The translations under genes were made by a program, and so were the position numbers. 64,000 bases of DNA from Clostridia bacterium (GTDB lineage Bacteria > Bacillota > Clostridia > Peptostreptococcales > Acidaminobacteraceae), in contig JAFGTX010000066.1 of assembly GCA_016938815.1 (NCBI GenBank), forward strand, positions 1-64,000, written 5' to 3'. The notes below the pieces were generated by a model. It made no database searches. It saw nothing but the letters and a program-made list of their open reading frames with translations, and had not been told where the DNA came from. Of this stretch, positions 31,965-42,301 are shown one piece after another (positions within the stretch are counted from its first letter, which is position 1; every line of letters begins with the position of its first letter).

Positions 31965-34900
31965 ATGAATATACCTGAATTAAAAATGCCTAAGAACTTT
32001 TTAGGAAAAATTTCATCAATGTTTGTAGATAAATATAAAGTCGTTTATCTTATCATTATAACATTGCTCTTATCCGGTGGTCTCTCTTATATGAACATTG
32101 CAAAAGAAACCGTACCGGATATTTCTTTGAACTACCTTTATGTGGCCACTGCTTTTCCGGGTGCATCCGCTGAAGACGTAGAATCCTTGATTACAGATCC
32201 AATCGAAGACGCGATTCAAGGTCTTGATGGGGTTGATAAAATCACCTCGGATTCCCAAGGCAACTATTCGCAGATCATCGTAGAGTTTGAAGAAGATTTC
32301 GATATGGATCAGGCCGAGATGGACGTCAATAACAAAGTCGACCGTATTACTTTACCGGACGGCGCCATGGAGCCTACCGTCGGTATTTTCGAAACCGGAG
32401 AAATGCCTATTTTCAAGCTTACCGTAACCGGTGATTACGACCTCATTGCTCTAAAGTCCTTTGCTGAAGATCTACAAAGTCAGATTGAAAAAGTAGATGG
32501 GGTTAGAGCAGTGGAGCTATCCGGTGGATATGAGCGAGAAATCCAAATCATCGTTGACTTCAACCGCCTTGCCGAATACAGCATGGATATCAACACGCTG
32601 AAAAACTCCCTTCAGGCAGCCAACATCAACGTACCTGCAGGCGATACAGAAATAGATGGAGAACTTCTTAACGTCCGTATTGATGAAAGTTTCTCATCCA
32701 TTGAACAAATCGAAAACCTGATGCTGTTGACCTCTACAGGCAACACCATTTTCCTTAAGGACGTCGCTGACGTTCAAGACAGTTACAAAACACCAGATTC
32801 CTACTCCGATGTCTACATCGCAGACCTAGGAACAGCCAAATCTACGCCAGCGGTCTACTTAAGCATTAAAAGAACCAACGGCTATGACATCGTACAACCT
32901 TGTGAAACGATCAGAAACATCGTCGCAACCGCTCCAGGATCACTCATGCCAAGCGATGTTAACCTCATTGTTACATCGGACCAAAGTATGGATGTAACCA
33001 AAGATTTATCAACCGTTATTAACAACGCTCTTGGCGGTCTCATTACCGTGATCATCGTATTGTTCATCTTCATCGGTTTAAACGAAGCACTGATTGTATC
33101 GGCTGTTATTCCGCTATCCCTGCTCATGACCCTAGTTGTGATGAAAGAAATCGGCATCAGCTTGAACACCATCTCCCTAACCGGATTTATCATTGCCCTG
33201 GGCCTTCTCGTCGATAACGCCATCGTCGTTATGGAAAACGTCGATCGCCTTAGAGAGCAAGGCGCCAATAAAATTGACGCTGCAAAAGCTGGTTCCAATC
33301 AGGTTGCACCTGCCGTATTTTCCGCGACACTGACAACCATCGGCGCATTTCTGCCGGTTGCCATGACTGGCGGTATAATGGGCAAATTCTTGGCAGTTAT
33401 GCCTAAGACCGTCATCATCATCATTGCCGCTTCATTCTTTATGTCCATTGTCATTACGCCAGCACTCTGTGCACGTTTCTTGCCAAAGTATAAAGTCAAT
33501 GAAAAAGCGAAACTATTAAAATCTAAAAGAGCGACGATTTTATCCATACTAGTTATATTCCTACTTTCGCTCTTTGCCTTTGCTAACAGCTTCCATGTTG
33601 AATTGTTGACAATCGGTGCCGCATGTATATTCGCCGGCGTCTATGTTGCCAAACTTTATTTTACACGTCGCGAACACAGCGACGATTATGTTGGCTTCAT
33701 TGAAAAATATAAACGCTACATGTTCCAATTGCTAAAAAATAGAAAACAGAAAATCCTTATTCTCATTGCTGTCATTGCTGTATTTATTGGCTCCATTGCA
33801 ACCATTCCAACCGGTATATTGAAACTGGAACTCTTTCCTTACGAGGAACCTTCCAGCATCAATGTCAACATCACAGCACCGGTTGGCACCTTGTTAAGAG
33901 ACACGCGCAATATCACTTATCAAACAGAGAGTTTACTCTTTAAATACAGCGATATTGAATCATTCAACACGACGATTGGTGGCAACGGCGAAAATGAGGC
34001 TAGCATCAGCGTAGAACTGATTGATAAGGAGGACCGGGTTCTTAAGAACAACGATTTGATCGAATCCCTTAGAAAGGAAGTCAACGAAATTCCAGGTGCT
34101 AACTTTGAGATAGAGGCCGTGACTTCTACTCACAGAATGCAAAGCGGTAAAACCATCTCACTCGGACTGATGGGCGATGATATGGATGAGCTTGAAATCT
34201 ATGCCAACCAATACCTAGAAGTCTTGAAGGGTATTGATGGCGTCGTTGAACCAGGTCTCTCTACTGAAGGCGGCCTTAAAGAGCTTTCCATCGACATTGA
34301 TAACAACAGAGCTTTTGTCTACGGTTTAAATGTTGGCACCATCGCACAAGAAATCAGAAATCAGATTTCTGGTAGCACCGTTGGTGTCTACAAGGAAGAC
34401 GGTGAAGAATACGATTTATCCATTTACTACGAAGAAGGCCGCATCACTTCTGTGGAAAACTTTGATAAAATCAACTTTTTAGCTTCAGATGGATCCATTG
34501 TCAACTTCAACGAAGTCGCAACCATTACCCTTGGTCAAAGCAGCAGTTTGATCCAAAGAGAAGATGGCAAAAAAGTTATCAACGTCGAATCCGACTTGGT
34601 TTTCGGTAAAAATGCCAATATGGTGAACCGCGAGTTCATGAATGCAGTTAAGGACATCCAGCTTCCTGACGACATCGAAATCAAGGTCGGTGGAGAAGCC
34701 AACGACTTAAACGAACAGCTTGGAGAAATGGCGAAGAACTTTATGATTGCAATGCTGCTGGTATATATGATTCTGGTCATCCAGTTCAACTCCCTAATGC
34801 AACCGATCGTTATCCTACTCAGCGTGCCCTTCTCAATTATCGGTGTTATCTTTGGACTTGTTGTTACAGGTAATAATTTAGGCTTCTATGCTATGTTCGG

Positions 34901-35228
34901 CATCGTTGCTCTCGTAGGTATCGCCGTTAACGACGCAATCGTGCTGATTGACTATATCAACTACCTGCGAACTGAAGGCGTCGAAAAGCACGAAGCAATT
35001 TCTGAAGCTGTAAAAACGAGATTCCAACCGGTATTGGCTACTTCATTGACGACCATCGGTGGTGTGCTGCCACTGGCACTTTTCAACGATACTTTCAGTC
35101 AATTGGGTTTTGCCCTTATTTTCGGACTTATAGCCTCAACTGTATTGACACTTCTTATTATCCCAATCGTATACAATGCAGTTGATAATATGAGTGAAAA
35201 AGTATCCAGAAAGTTTTCAAAAGAATAG
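31965..35228 (+). CDS. RND efflux pump permease (AcrB/HAE1-like)
   Basis: A 1087-aa inner membrane transporter driven by protons. Two repeats of six helices flank two large extracytoplasmic loops; IALGLLVDNAIVVMEN (TM4, with the proton-relay aspartate) and GIAVNDAIVLIDY (TM10) are the family signatures. Exports drugs, metals or lipids; substrate unknown. Two adjacent ATGs exist (31962 and 31965); AAGGAGG is best spaced from the second. First gene of an operon with fusion protein, kinase and regulator, suggesting it is induced by envelope stress. There is no outer-membrane factor. In a monoderm the pump must work with the fusion protein alone. Confidence 0.93.
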   Translation: MNIPELKMPKNFLGKISSMFVDKYKVVYLIIITLLLSGGLSYMNIAKETVPDISLNYLYVATAFPGASAEDVESLITDPIEDAIQGLDGVDKITSDSQGNYSQIIVEFEEDFDMDQAEMDVNNKVDRITLPDGAMEPTVGIFETGEMPIFKLTVTGDYDLIALKSFAEDLQSQIEKVDGVRAVELSGGYEREIQIIVDFNRLAEYSMDINTLKNSLQAANINVPAGDTEIDGELLNVRIDESFSSIEQIENLMLLTSTGNTIFLKDVADVQDSYKTPDSYSDVYIADLGTAKSTPAVYLSIKRTNGYDIVQPCETIRNIVATAPGSLMPSDVNLIVTSDQSMDVTKDLSTVINNALGGLITVIIVLFIFIGLNEALIVSAVIPLSLLMTLVVMKEIGISLNTISLTGFIIALGLLVDNAIVVMENVDRLREQGANKIDAAKAGSNQVAPAVFSATLTTIGAFLPVAMTGGIMGKFLAVMPKTVIIIIAASFFMSIVITPALCARFLPKYKVNEKAKLLKSKRATILSILVIFLLSLFAFANSFHVELLTIGAACIFAGVYVAKLYFTRREHSDDYVGFIEKYKRYMFQLLKNRKQKILILIAVIAVFIGSIATIPTGILKLELFPYEEPSSINVNITAPVGTLLRDTRNITYQTESLLFKYSDIESFNTTIGGNGENEASISVELIDKEDRVLKNNDLIESLRKEVNEIPGANFEIEAVTSTHRMQSGKTISLGLMGDDMDELEIYANQYLEVLKGIDGVVEPGLSTEGGLKELSIDIDNNRAFVYGLNVGTIAQEIRNQISGSTVGVYKEDGEEYDLSIYYEEGRITSVENFDKINFLASDGSIVNFNEVATITLGQSSSLIQREDGKKVINVESDLVFGKNANMVNREFMNAVKDIQLPDDIEIKVGGEANDLNEQLGEMAKNFMIAMLLVYMILVIQFNSLMQPIVILLSVPFSIIGVIFGLVVTGNNLGFYAMFGIVALVGIAVNDAIVLIDYINYLRTEGVEKHEAISEAVKTRFQPVLATSLTTIGGVLPLALFNDTFSQLGFALIFGLIASTVLTLLIIPIVYNAVDNMSEKVSRKFSKE

Positions 35229-35238
35229 GAGTATAACC

Positions 35239-36360
35239 ATGAAAAAAAATAAAAAATTCTATTTCAGTTTAGTAGCCGTTTTGATCGTTATGATCGTAGC
35301 AGGCGGCATTTTCTTAAAAACCGCACAAGGCAAAGCCAATGCAGATATGGTCAGCAATGTCGGACAGGGCATCAGCATCCCTGTCTCGACCGTTGCCGTT
35401 GAAGAAGGCACATTAGCAGATACTGTATTTGCCGTAGGCGCTATCCAGCCCTCTGCGTCTTACGACGTTAACGCAAAAATCTCGGGTGAAGTCGCGGAAA
35501 TATTTTTCAACGTCGGGGACACGGTCAAAGAAGGTGACGTTCTCTTCAAAATGAAAGACAACACCTTCAACTCGGATAAAGCTTCAAAAGCGCAGGGTCT
35601 AAAAAATCAAATGGACTTGGCTAAGATTCAGTACGATCAAGCCACTAAAACCTACAACGATTCAAAAATACTCTTTGAATCCGGCGCGGTTTCTTCCGAT
35701 CAATTGGATCAAGCCAATCTCGCTTACAAGAATGCCAAAGCAAATTACGAAAACGCAAGCCTAAGTTACAACGCCGGCGTTTCCGGTTTAAGTGATCAGA
35801 GTGATTACTACACGGTTAAAAGCCCTGTAGACGGCCTCATCACGGATAGAAATATCGAAGCAGGCATGTTTGCTTCAACGCAAAACGGCTTTACAATCAT
35901 CGTGGATGATTCTTTGAAAATCAATGCAACCATCGCATCAAAATACATCGGTCAAGTGGCTATTGGTCAACCCGTCAATATTTATGTCAATACATTAAAC
36001 CAATACTATACCGGTGAAATTTCATCCATTTCCTATGCTGCAAAAAAAGGGTCATACCCAATTGAAGTTTTACTCAAAAATTCGGATAAAAGCATCTACA
36101 GCGGTATGTTTGCCGAATTGAACATCGAAGTGGCCCATAAAGAGAACATTTTGCTAATTCCAATAGAATCACTGATCAAAGAAGGACAAACAGAATACGT
36201 CTATAAAATTGTTGATGGCATCGCCGTCAAAACGCCAGTAACTACCGGCATCCGTTCAAATTCTCAAATCGAAGCAAGCGGTGATCTAGCAAAAGAAGAT
36301 CTTATTACTTTGGAAGGCAAAGAATTTTTGAAAGATGGCGCACAAGTCATGGTAAAATAA
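35239..36360 (+). CDS. RND membrane fusion protein (HlyD/AcrA-like)
   Basis: A 373-aa periplasmic adaptor homologue anchored by one N-terminal helix (FYFSLVAVLIVMIVAGGIFL). The lipoyl half-motifs (SGEVAEIFFNVGDTVKEGDVLF near 90 and SPVDGLITDRNIEAG near 210) surround a coiled-coil hairpin around residues 125-190. Beta-barrel and membrane-proximal domains follow. ATG 35239 is preceded by AGGAG; the track ORF begins inside the pump gene. It lies 10 bp after the pump and 27 bp before the kinase. Confidence 0.92.
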   Translation: MKKNKKFYFSLVAVLIVMIVAGGIFLKTAQGKANADMVSNVGQGISIPVSTVAVEEGTLADTVFAVGAIQPSASYDVNAKISGEVAEIFFNVGDTVKEGDVLFKMKDNTFNSDKASKAQGLKNQMDLAKIQYDQATKTYNDSKILFESGAVSSDQLDQANLAYKNAKANYENASLSYNAGVSGLSDQSDYYTVKSPVDGLITDRNIEAGMFASTQNGFTIIVDDSLKINATIASKYIGQVAIGQPVNIYVNTLNQYYTGEISSISYAAKKGSYPIEVLLKNSDKSIYSGMFAELNIEVAHKENILLIPIESLIKEGQTEYVYKIVDGIAVKTPVTTGIRSNSQIEASGDLAKEDLITLEGKEFLKDGAQVMVK

Positions 36361-36387
36361 AGTAAGAAATGAGAAATAGGAGTAATT

Positions 36388-37977
36388 ATGAAGCGAACAT
36401 TGAAAGGTTCAAAGAAATACAAACAAATCGAACTCGGACGCGTAAGGCGGGGCATGATTTTTTCGTGGATATTTTCACTGATTATTCCCATCGTCATTAT
36501 TACAGCCTTTAACGTGCTGACCTATGGTGATAATGCGCTTAAAGTAATTACACATCCTAACTTTTTCAACAGGTATGTTTTTCAACTAAAAGAACTGAAT
36601 GAACCGGAATATTTATCTAAGACTTTAGAGAATCTTGTGATTGACGAACCTTCAGAAGCAGCCCTTTCAAAAGAGATCACAGACTTCAAAAATACTGCGA
36701 TTACAGAAGCTAACGAAGACATGTATCAAGATATGATGGTTCTGGTCCGAAAAAACGCCCGTGTCGTCTTTTCGCAAAATTTCGGAACCCTCAGCGAAAA
36801 GCAGATTTCAGGATTTCAACGTCTTTCCGCTGCCATTCTACCGCCTTTTCAACCCGGGCGGAGCACCAACAACGAAATGCTTTTCCACGAAACAGGCTAC
36901 GTTATTTCGCGTCAAATGGATTTCTATTTCGACGACCATTCCAAAGGTAGTATCTTCATTTTAAGAAAATACACCAACGTACCAGGGAAAATCGCAGCCA
37001 TTGTCGGGAAAAACATTCTCTACGTCATCGCCTTGATGTTCCTTTTCCACACCCTCTTTGCAGTCCGCATGTCCAAGCGCTTTACACGACCGCTTAAAAA
37101 CATGATCACGGCAACCGAAGAGGTTATGGCAGGCAATTACGAGTACCAGATTCCTATTGAGCGCAAAACCGTACTCCGTCTACTTTCCTCCGCTCTGAAC
37201 GACATGATCGAGGAATTGAACAAAGGCAAGCTTTATCGTGAACGCATGGAAGCGACGCGTTCGGAATTCATCGCTAACCTCTCCCACGATATGAAAACAC
37301 CACTGACATCCATCAAAATTCACGCCCAAGCGATTAAAGACGGCATAGTGAATACACCGGAAAAAATGGATAAGTATATTGATAACATTTTGAAAAAGAG
37401 CAGTGATATGGACGTCATGCTGGATGAACTGAAAATATTCAGCGAGTTGTCCTTAGGTACCGGCAACTATGCTATGGACATCGTCAACTTTGAATATTTT
37501 CTCATGGATGTCGTCGACGAACTCAAATATGACGTCAACGCCAAAGACATTGAACTCCTTGTCGAAAGCAACGTAACACATCCATTTTTGAAATTCGATC
37601 CAACTAAAATCAAGCGCCTCATCACCAACATCACCTTCAATTCTGTCAAATATGCAGAAAAGAGGCCTTTAAAAATTCTTTTCGAACTCAGCGAGCTACT
37701 TGAAGAAAGCCAGCACTGCATCCAATTGGTTATCAGCGATAACGGCCGAGGCGTATCTGATGACAAGCTCGAAAAAATATTCGACCAGCACTACCGTGTG
37801 GATCCAGCTCGAAATCAAACCATTTCCGGAAGCGGTCTAGGTTTATCCATTGCAAAATCCATCATTGAGCACCATGGTGGCAGCATTATGGCACAGCGAA
37901 GCGCACTCGGCGGTCTTGCCATCGTTATTAATTTCAAATGTGAGGTGAACGATATTGAAAAAAATTCTAATTGTTGA
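36388..37977 (+). CDS. Membrane sensor histidine kinase of the RND operon
   Basis: A 529-aa HAMP histidine kinase. TM1 about 23-44, an external loop of about 160 residues, TM2 about 207-228, HAMP to about 280, HisKA with ANLSHDMKTPLTS (phospho-acceptor H300) and HATPase with ITNITFNSVKYAE (N box), DNGRGV and SGSGLGLSIAKSI. Pairs with the response regulator whose gene overlaps its end by 23 bp. The signal may be a pump substrate. AGGAG precedes the ATG. Confidence 0.93.
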   Translation: MKRTLKGSKKYKQIELGRVRRGMIFSWIFSLIIPIVIITAFNVLTYGDNALKVITHPNFFNRYVFQLKELNEPEYLSKTLENLVIDEPSEAALSKEITDFKNTAITEANEDMYQDMMVLVRKNARVVFSQNFGTLSEKQISGFQRLSAAILPPFQPGRSTNNEMLFHETGYVISRQMDFYFDDHSKGSIFILRKYTNVPGKIAAIVGKNILYVIALMFLFHTLFAVRMSKRFTRPLKNMITATEEVMAGNYEYQIPIERKTVLRLLSSALNDMIEELNKGKLYRERMEATRSEFIANLSHDMKTPLTSIKIHAQAIKDGIVNTPEKMDKYIDNILKKSSDMDVMLDELKIFSELSLGTGNYAMDIVNFEYFLMDVVDELKYDVNAKDIELLVESNVTHPFLKFDPTKIKRLITNITFNSVKYAEKRPLKILFELSELLEESQHCIQLVISDNGRGVSDDKLEKIFDQHYRVDPARNQTISGSGLGLSIAKSIIEHHGGSIMAQRSALGGLAIVINFKCEVNDIEKNSNC

Positions 37978-38647
37978 AGATGACATTTCTATTGGTGAAG
38001 TTGAAAGAGATTATTTGGAGATTTCCGGTTTCGATGTCACCGTCGTCAACGATGGTTTGATTGGCTATCAGGAAGCGCTAAAAACAGACTATGATTTGAT
38101 TATTCTGGATGTTATGTTACCTAATATGGATGGCTTCAATATCTCCAGAGAACTTAGAAAACAGAAGGATATGCCTATCATCATGGTGACAGCTAGAGGT
38201 GAAGAGATTGATAAGGTGCGCGGCTTAGGACTCGGAATTGATGACTACATCACCAAGCCCTTTAGTCCTAATGAGTTGGTTGCACGGGTAAAAGCACATC
38301 TCGCACGCTATGAACTGCTTAAGGGCACAAGCATGTCCACCCTTCAGGAAATCATCGAAGTCCGCAACATCGTCATTAACACCGAAATGCGTCAGGTCTT
38401 CGTAAACGACCATGAAATCGACCTCACCGCTAAGGAATACGACCTCTTGGTGCTTCTGATTTCAACGCCCAACAAAGTCTTCACCAAAGATGAAATCTTC
38501 GAGAAGGTATGGGGATTTAATTCAGAACGCGACATACCGACCATTACCGTACACATCAGAAAATTGAGAGAAAAAATCGAGTTCGACCCCTCCAACCCCG
38601 AATACATTCAAACCGTTTGGGGCGTGGGTTACAAATTCAAAAAATAA
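37955..38647 (+). CDS. OmpR/PhoB-family response regulator
   Basis: A 230-aa two-domain regulator: receiver (phospho-acceptor D52 in LIILDVMLPNMDG; K in ITKPFSPNEL) and a winged-helix DNA-binding domain (TVHIRKLREKIE, VWGVGYKF). Start is a TTG, seven bases after GAGGTGA, inside the end of the kinase gene, so translation is coupled. It probably controls the upstream pump operon. Followed by a terminator. Confidence 0.93.
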   Translation: MKKILIVEDDISIGEVERDYLEISGFDVTVVNDGLIGYQEALKTDYDLIILDVMLPNMDGFNISRELRKQKDMPIIMVTARGEEIDKVRGLGLGIDDYITKPFSPNELVARVKAHLARYELLKGTSMSTLQEIIEVRNIVINTEMRQVFVNDHEIDLTAKEYDLLVLLISTPNKVFTKDEIFEKVWGFNSERDIPTITVHIRKLREKIEFDPSNPEYIQTVWGVGYKFKK

Positions 38648-38649
38648 CA

Positions 38650-38687
38650 AAAATGCCTATCAACCCTCGTCGATAGGCATTTTTTCT
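38650..38687 (+). terminator. Terminator of the RND-kinase-regulator operon
   Basis: AAAATGCCTATC (38650-38661) and GATAGGCATTTT (38672-38683), perfect 12-bp stem, 10-nt loop, then TTCTG after a T run. The left A tract allows some leftward function for the H-NOX gene as well. Confidence 0.9.
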
Positions 38688-38705
38688 GCATTCTTTTTTC
38701 TCACC

Positions 38706-40508
38706 TTAAATTTGATAACGTCTAAGGTCTTTTTTATAGGCTTCTGCCATTTTATCAAATTCATGAAGATCGCCGATAATCTTGCTCAACTCAGTAGTAA
38801 AGGTCGCTACAAAGGCGCTGACCTCTTCGCTGGATGCCGAGTTTTCCTCTGCGATAGCCGCTAGGGATTCCACATTTTCAGCAACTTTGTTGATAGATGC
38901 CGTTTCTCGATTCAACTGACTGACCATTTCAATAATCGTATTGGAAACTGTATTGATTTCATTTACCGCACTGTAGTTGTTGCCTGCCACAACATTTAAC
39001 TGCTCGTTTTCTTTTTCAAGAATCTCATATTGATGACCAATCTGGCTGCCTAAGGCATCAATCTCAACCACAAAAGATTTCAAGCTTTCATTGATGCTGT
39101 TAACCGCGTCGCGCGTCTGATCCGATAATTGTCTAATCTCTTCTGCAACGACAGCAAAGCCTCTACCAGACTCACCAGCTCTAGCCGCCTCGATGGATGC
39201 GTTCAAGGCCAATAGATTGGTCTGATTTGAAATCGCTTCTACCGTATCAACAATGGTTGTCACGCTCTTAGCCATTTCCTGCAATTCAACACTGTTTTCA
39301 CGCACCTGAAGAAACTCACCTAAAATACCATTTAGATTGCCACAGATTCTATTGAGGTCTTCATAACTCTCATTCAAACTCTCAACCGTCGTCTCCAGTT
39401 TTTCCTTGCTCTCATTTTCCTGTTCAACGATGTTGTTCAAAGAACGCATGTTGTCATGTAGAATACTTGCAGCGGATTCCGTTTCTTCTGCCTGATTGGT
39501 CGCTGTCAGAGCCAATTGTTCGACAACACCTGTAATTTCAGTCGCTGTATCGTCCATTTCACCAGCTGCTTCCGCAAATTTCTTGCTATATTCTGAAAGC
39601 TCATCTGTAATCCCTTTGAAACCAACAAAATCGGCACTAATCACCTTCTTGATTTCATTAAGAGCCATGTTTATTTTCTCAAATTCATCTCCTGTAGTGA
39701 TGTCGTTCTCTGTACCATAATTTCTATTTTCCAACTGCTTGATGTGATTTATGATGCTGTTGATTGGCAACATGAGCATAGAACTCACTACGTAAGGTCC
39801 TGCTACACCAACAACAATCACAGCGACGAATAAAGGTATACCCTCTATGAATTGCGATAGTACACCATAAGTGATGCCCGTTAAAAGACCAGACGCAATC
39901 GCGATTTTCCCTGATACAGACTTAATGACGCCAAATCCCAAAATTTTATTCCACTTAAATTGCTTCTTATAATAAATTTCCTTAGGAAATTTGATTCGAA
40001 TCTTCGTATAACCTTTAGACTCTTCTAGAACAGTCACTTCAACGTTTTCTCCAAAATGCTGTGCAGCACCTTTAATTAGGCCATGGAAATAACCAAACAT
40101 GCCACGATCTGATTTGTAAGTCATTTCTGCCTCATACTTTGACACCGGCGTAATTCCCAAAATAGGCGGTTTGGCACCTGGAATTTTTTGAGTTACCACC
40201 ACGTGTACATCAAACATGGAACGCAGAAAATTATACAGGTTCTCATGTTCAAAGAAGGAAGGGTATAAGTCGTGGAATGTTGCCACATTATCGATGCCAA
40301 GTTCTGTCCATACTTCCACCGATGACTTCCCACGGGCACTTGCGATATAATCTACAAATGCATTCGGTTGCTGGTCTTCAATATCTTCAGATGGTTTATA
40401 TATTTTACCAACTTTCATGTTGGCATGCCCTAATGCCTTTTCTGTTAATGCATCGCCATATAATTTATAACTGGTTTTAACCCAAGCCGAAACTACCGTA
40501 CCTTTCAT
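38706..40508 (-). CDS. H-NOX (heme) chemoreceptor, oxygen-binding type
   Basis: Residues 1-185 form an H-NOX domain and the rest a membrane MCP. By position it matches Thermoanaerobacter H-NOX closely: proximal heme ligand H102 ([10 protein letters not shown]), propionate motif Y131-x-S133-x-R135 (TYKSDRG), and W9, N74 and Y140, the distal pocket residues that allow O2 binding. So O2 as well as NO and CO should bind. Two hydrophobic helices (about 200-255) lead to a HAMP-like linker and a signalling domain with [36 protein letters not shown]. It is likely an oxygen-avoidance receptor. GGAGGTAATAGT precedes the ATG. Stands alone. Confidence 0.93.
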   Translation of the reverse strand: MKGTVVSAWVKTSYKLYGDALTEKALGHANMKVGKIYKPSEDIEDQQPNAFVDYIASARGKSSVEVWTELGIDNVATFHDLYPSFFEHENLYNFLRSMFDVHVVVTQKIPGAKPPILGITPVSKYEAEMTYKSDRGMFGYFHGLIKGAAQHFGENVEVTVLEESKGYTKIRIKFPKEIYYKKQFKWNKILGFGVIKSVSGKIAIASGLLTGITYGVLSQFIEGIPLFVAVIVVGVAGPYVVSSMLMLPINSIINHIKQLENRNYGTENDITTGDEFEKINMALNEIKKVISADFVGFKGITDELSEYSKKFAEAAGEMDDTATEITGVVEQLALTATNQAEETESAASILHDNMRSLNNIVEQENESKEKLETTVESLNESYEDLNRICGNLNGILGEFLQVRENSVELQEMAKSVTTIVDTVEAISNQTNLLALNASIEAARAGESGRGFAVVAEEIRQLSDQTRDAVNSINESLKSFVVEIDALGSQIGHQYEILEKENEQLNVVAGNNYSAVNEINTVSNTIIEMVSQLNRETASINKVAENVESLAAIAEENSASSEEVSAFVATFTTELSKIIGDLHEFDKMAEAYKKDLRRYQI

Positions 40509-40664
40509 ACTATTACCTCCATAACCTGTTTATCGTCCATAAACCTGTTGTTATTTTACCCTAATTCTTTATGCTTACACTTCTTACTTAGTATACTACA
40601 AAAAAAAAAGCTATGGAATAGTTACAATATTGTATTAAAACTTTTTTCAGAGATCACCTCATTA

Positions 40665-40708
40665 ATAAAAAGACCATTGAAGGGGTTATCTACCCATCCA
40701 ATAGTCTT
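40665..40708 (-). terminator. Terminator of the ABC-F gene
   Basis: AAGACCATTG (40670-40679) pairs with CAATAGTCTT (40699-40708) with one G-U; GGGG/CCC extends the inside. On the minus strand it is followed by TTTTTATTAATG. Confidence 0.8.
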
Positions 40709-40722
40709 CTGTCTTGTATCTG

Positions 40723-42279
40723 TTATACTATTTTCGTCGTCCAGTCCTCGCAGTTCCAAACTTCTGTCACAACATCCTGATAGAATTCAGGCTCATGGCA
40801 AATGAGGAGTATGGAACCCTTGTATGCCTTAAGCGCCCTCTTCAACTCTTCCTTGGCATCTACATCCAAATGGTTTGTAGGCTCATCCAGAACCAGAATA
40901 TTGCTTTCTTGATTGATGATTTTACAAAGTCTTACCTTAGCTTGCTCGCCACCACTAAGAACCAAAACCTTGCTCTCGATATGCTTCGTTGTCAAACCAC
41001 ATTTTGCAAGGGCTGCACGAATTTCATACTGGGTATAGGACGGGAAGGTTTCCCAGACTTCTTCGATACATGTTTTATAATTTGCTTCTTTGATTTCTTG
41101 CTCAAAGTAACCAATATACTGATAGTCACCCTTAACCACTGTACCGGAAATAGGCTTGATTTCGCCAAGCAAACTGCGAAGCAAGGTTGTCTTACCAAGA
41201 CCATTCGCGCCCACAAGCGCAATTTTCTGTCCACGCTCCATTTTGAGGTTCAATGGTCTGGAAAGCGGCTCATCGTAACCGATAACCAACTCTTTTGTCT
41301 CAAAAATCAACTTAGCCGATGTCCTTGCTTCTTTGAAATTAAATTCCGGCTTCGGTTTTTCCCTTGCCATTTCGATGACATCCATCTTGTCCAGTTTTTT
41401 CTGTCTCGACATGGCCATATTACGTGTCGCAACACGTGCCTTATTTCTGGCTACAAAGTCCTTAAGTTCTGAAATTTCTTGCTGCTGACGTTTATAGGCT
41501 GATTCAAGTTGCTTCTTTTTCGCCTCATAAACCGCCATGAACTCGTCATAAGAACCCACATATCTATCCAGTGCCTGATTTTCCATATGGTAGATCAAGT
41601 TGATGACACTGTTTAGGAATGGAATGTCGTGGGAAATAAGAATGAAGGCATTCTCATACTCTTGAAGATAACGACGTAACCAATTGATATGCGTCTCATC
41701 CAAGTAGTTCGTAGGCTCGTCCAGCAACAGGATATCTGGCTTCTCAAGCAGAAGCTTCGCCAAAAGCACCTTAGTTCTCTGACCCCCACTCAGTTCCATA
41801 ACATCCTTCTCAAGACCAACATCCATAAGACCCAGTCCTCTGGCAACTTCCTCCACTCTGGAATCGATGATGTAGAAGTCGTTGTGACTCAGTATGTCCT
41901 GAATCGTACCTGTCTCCTCGAGCAAACCTTCCATTTCCTCCGGAGAAACATCGCCCATTTTCTCGAACATACCATTCATTTCTTCTTCCATATCGAAAAG
42001 ATATTGGAATGCCGTCTTGAGCACGTCTCGAATAGATTGACCCTTTTCCAATACCGTATGCTGATCCAAATACCCCACACGAACCCGTTTTGACCATTCG
42101 ACAACACCAGCATCCGGTTCCAATTTGCCTGTAATGATGTTCATAAAAGTAGACTTACCTTCACCGTTCGCGCCGATAAGTCCAATATGTTCCCCTTTTA
42201 ATAATCTAAAAGATACATCATTAAAAATCGCCCGGTCTCCAAAACCATGACTCAGGTTTTTAACATTTAAAATACTCAT
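40723..42279 (-). CDS. ABC-F family ATPase (ribosome-associated)
   Basis: A soluble 518-aa protein with two ABC domains and no membrane part. Walker A: GANGEGKST (about 37) and GANGLGKTT (about 340). Signatures: LSGGQRTKV and LSGGEQAKV. Walker B: ILLLDEPTNYLD and ILVLDEPTNHLD. The linker (about 230-310) is charged. ABC-F proteins act on the ribosome, either rescuing stalled translation or giving antibiotic resistance; the subgroup cannot be settled by eye. AAGGAGTAAG precedes the ATG. The HD-GYP gene ends 22 bp upstream, so they may be cotranscribed. Confidence 0.92.
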   Translation of the reverse strand: MSILNVKNLSHGFGDRAIFNDVSFRLLKGEHIGLIGANGEGKSTFMNIITGKLEPDAGVVEWSKRVRVGYLDQHTVLEKGQSIRDVLKTAFQYLFDMEEEMNGMFEKMGDVSPEEMEGLLEETGTIQDILSHNDFYIIDSRVEEVARGLGLMDVGLEKDVMELSGGQRTKVLLAKLLLEKPDILLLDEPTNYLDETHINWLRRYLQEYENAFILISHDIPFLNSVINLIYHMENQALDRYVGSYDEFMAVYEAKKKQLESAYKRQQQEISELKDFVARNKARVATRNMAMSRQKKLDKMDVIEMAREKPKPEFNFKEARTSAKLIFETKELVIGYDEPLSRPLNLKMERGQKIALVGANGLGKTTLLRSLLGEIKPISGTVVKGDYQYIGYFEQEIKEANYKTCIEEVWETFPSYTQYEIRAALAKCGLTTKHIESKVLVLSGGEQAKVRLCKIINQESNILVLDEPTNHLDVDAKEELKRALKAYKGSILLICHEPEFYQDVVTEVWNCEDWTTKIV

Positions 42280-42301
42280 TTCTTACTCCTTATATACTAT
42301 A

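Noticed and set aside
40509-40722. Rightward ORF 40548-40805 and leader elements in the gap between H-NOX and ABC-F genes
   Set aside because: The ORF lacks a ribosome binding site; the gap shows a weak TATACT promoter for the H-NOX gene and the ABC-F terminator but nothing else convincing.
40714-41472. 252-aa rightward ORF
   Set aside because: Antisense to the ABC-F gene, whose Walker and signature motifs are intact.
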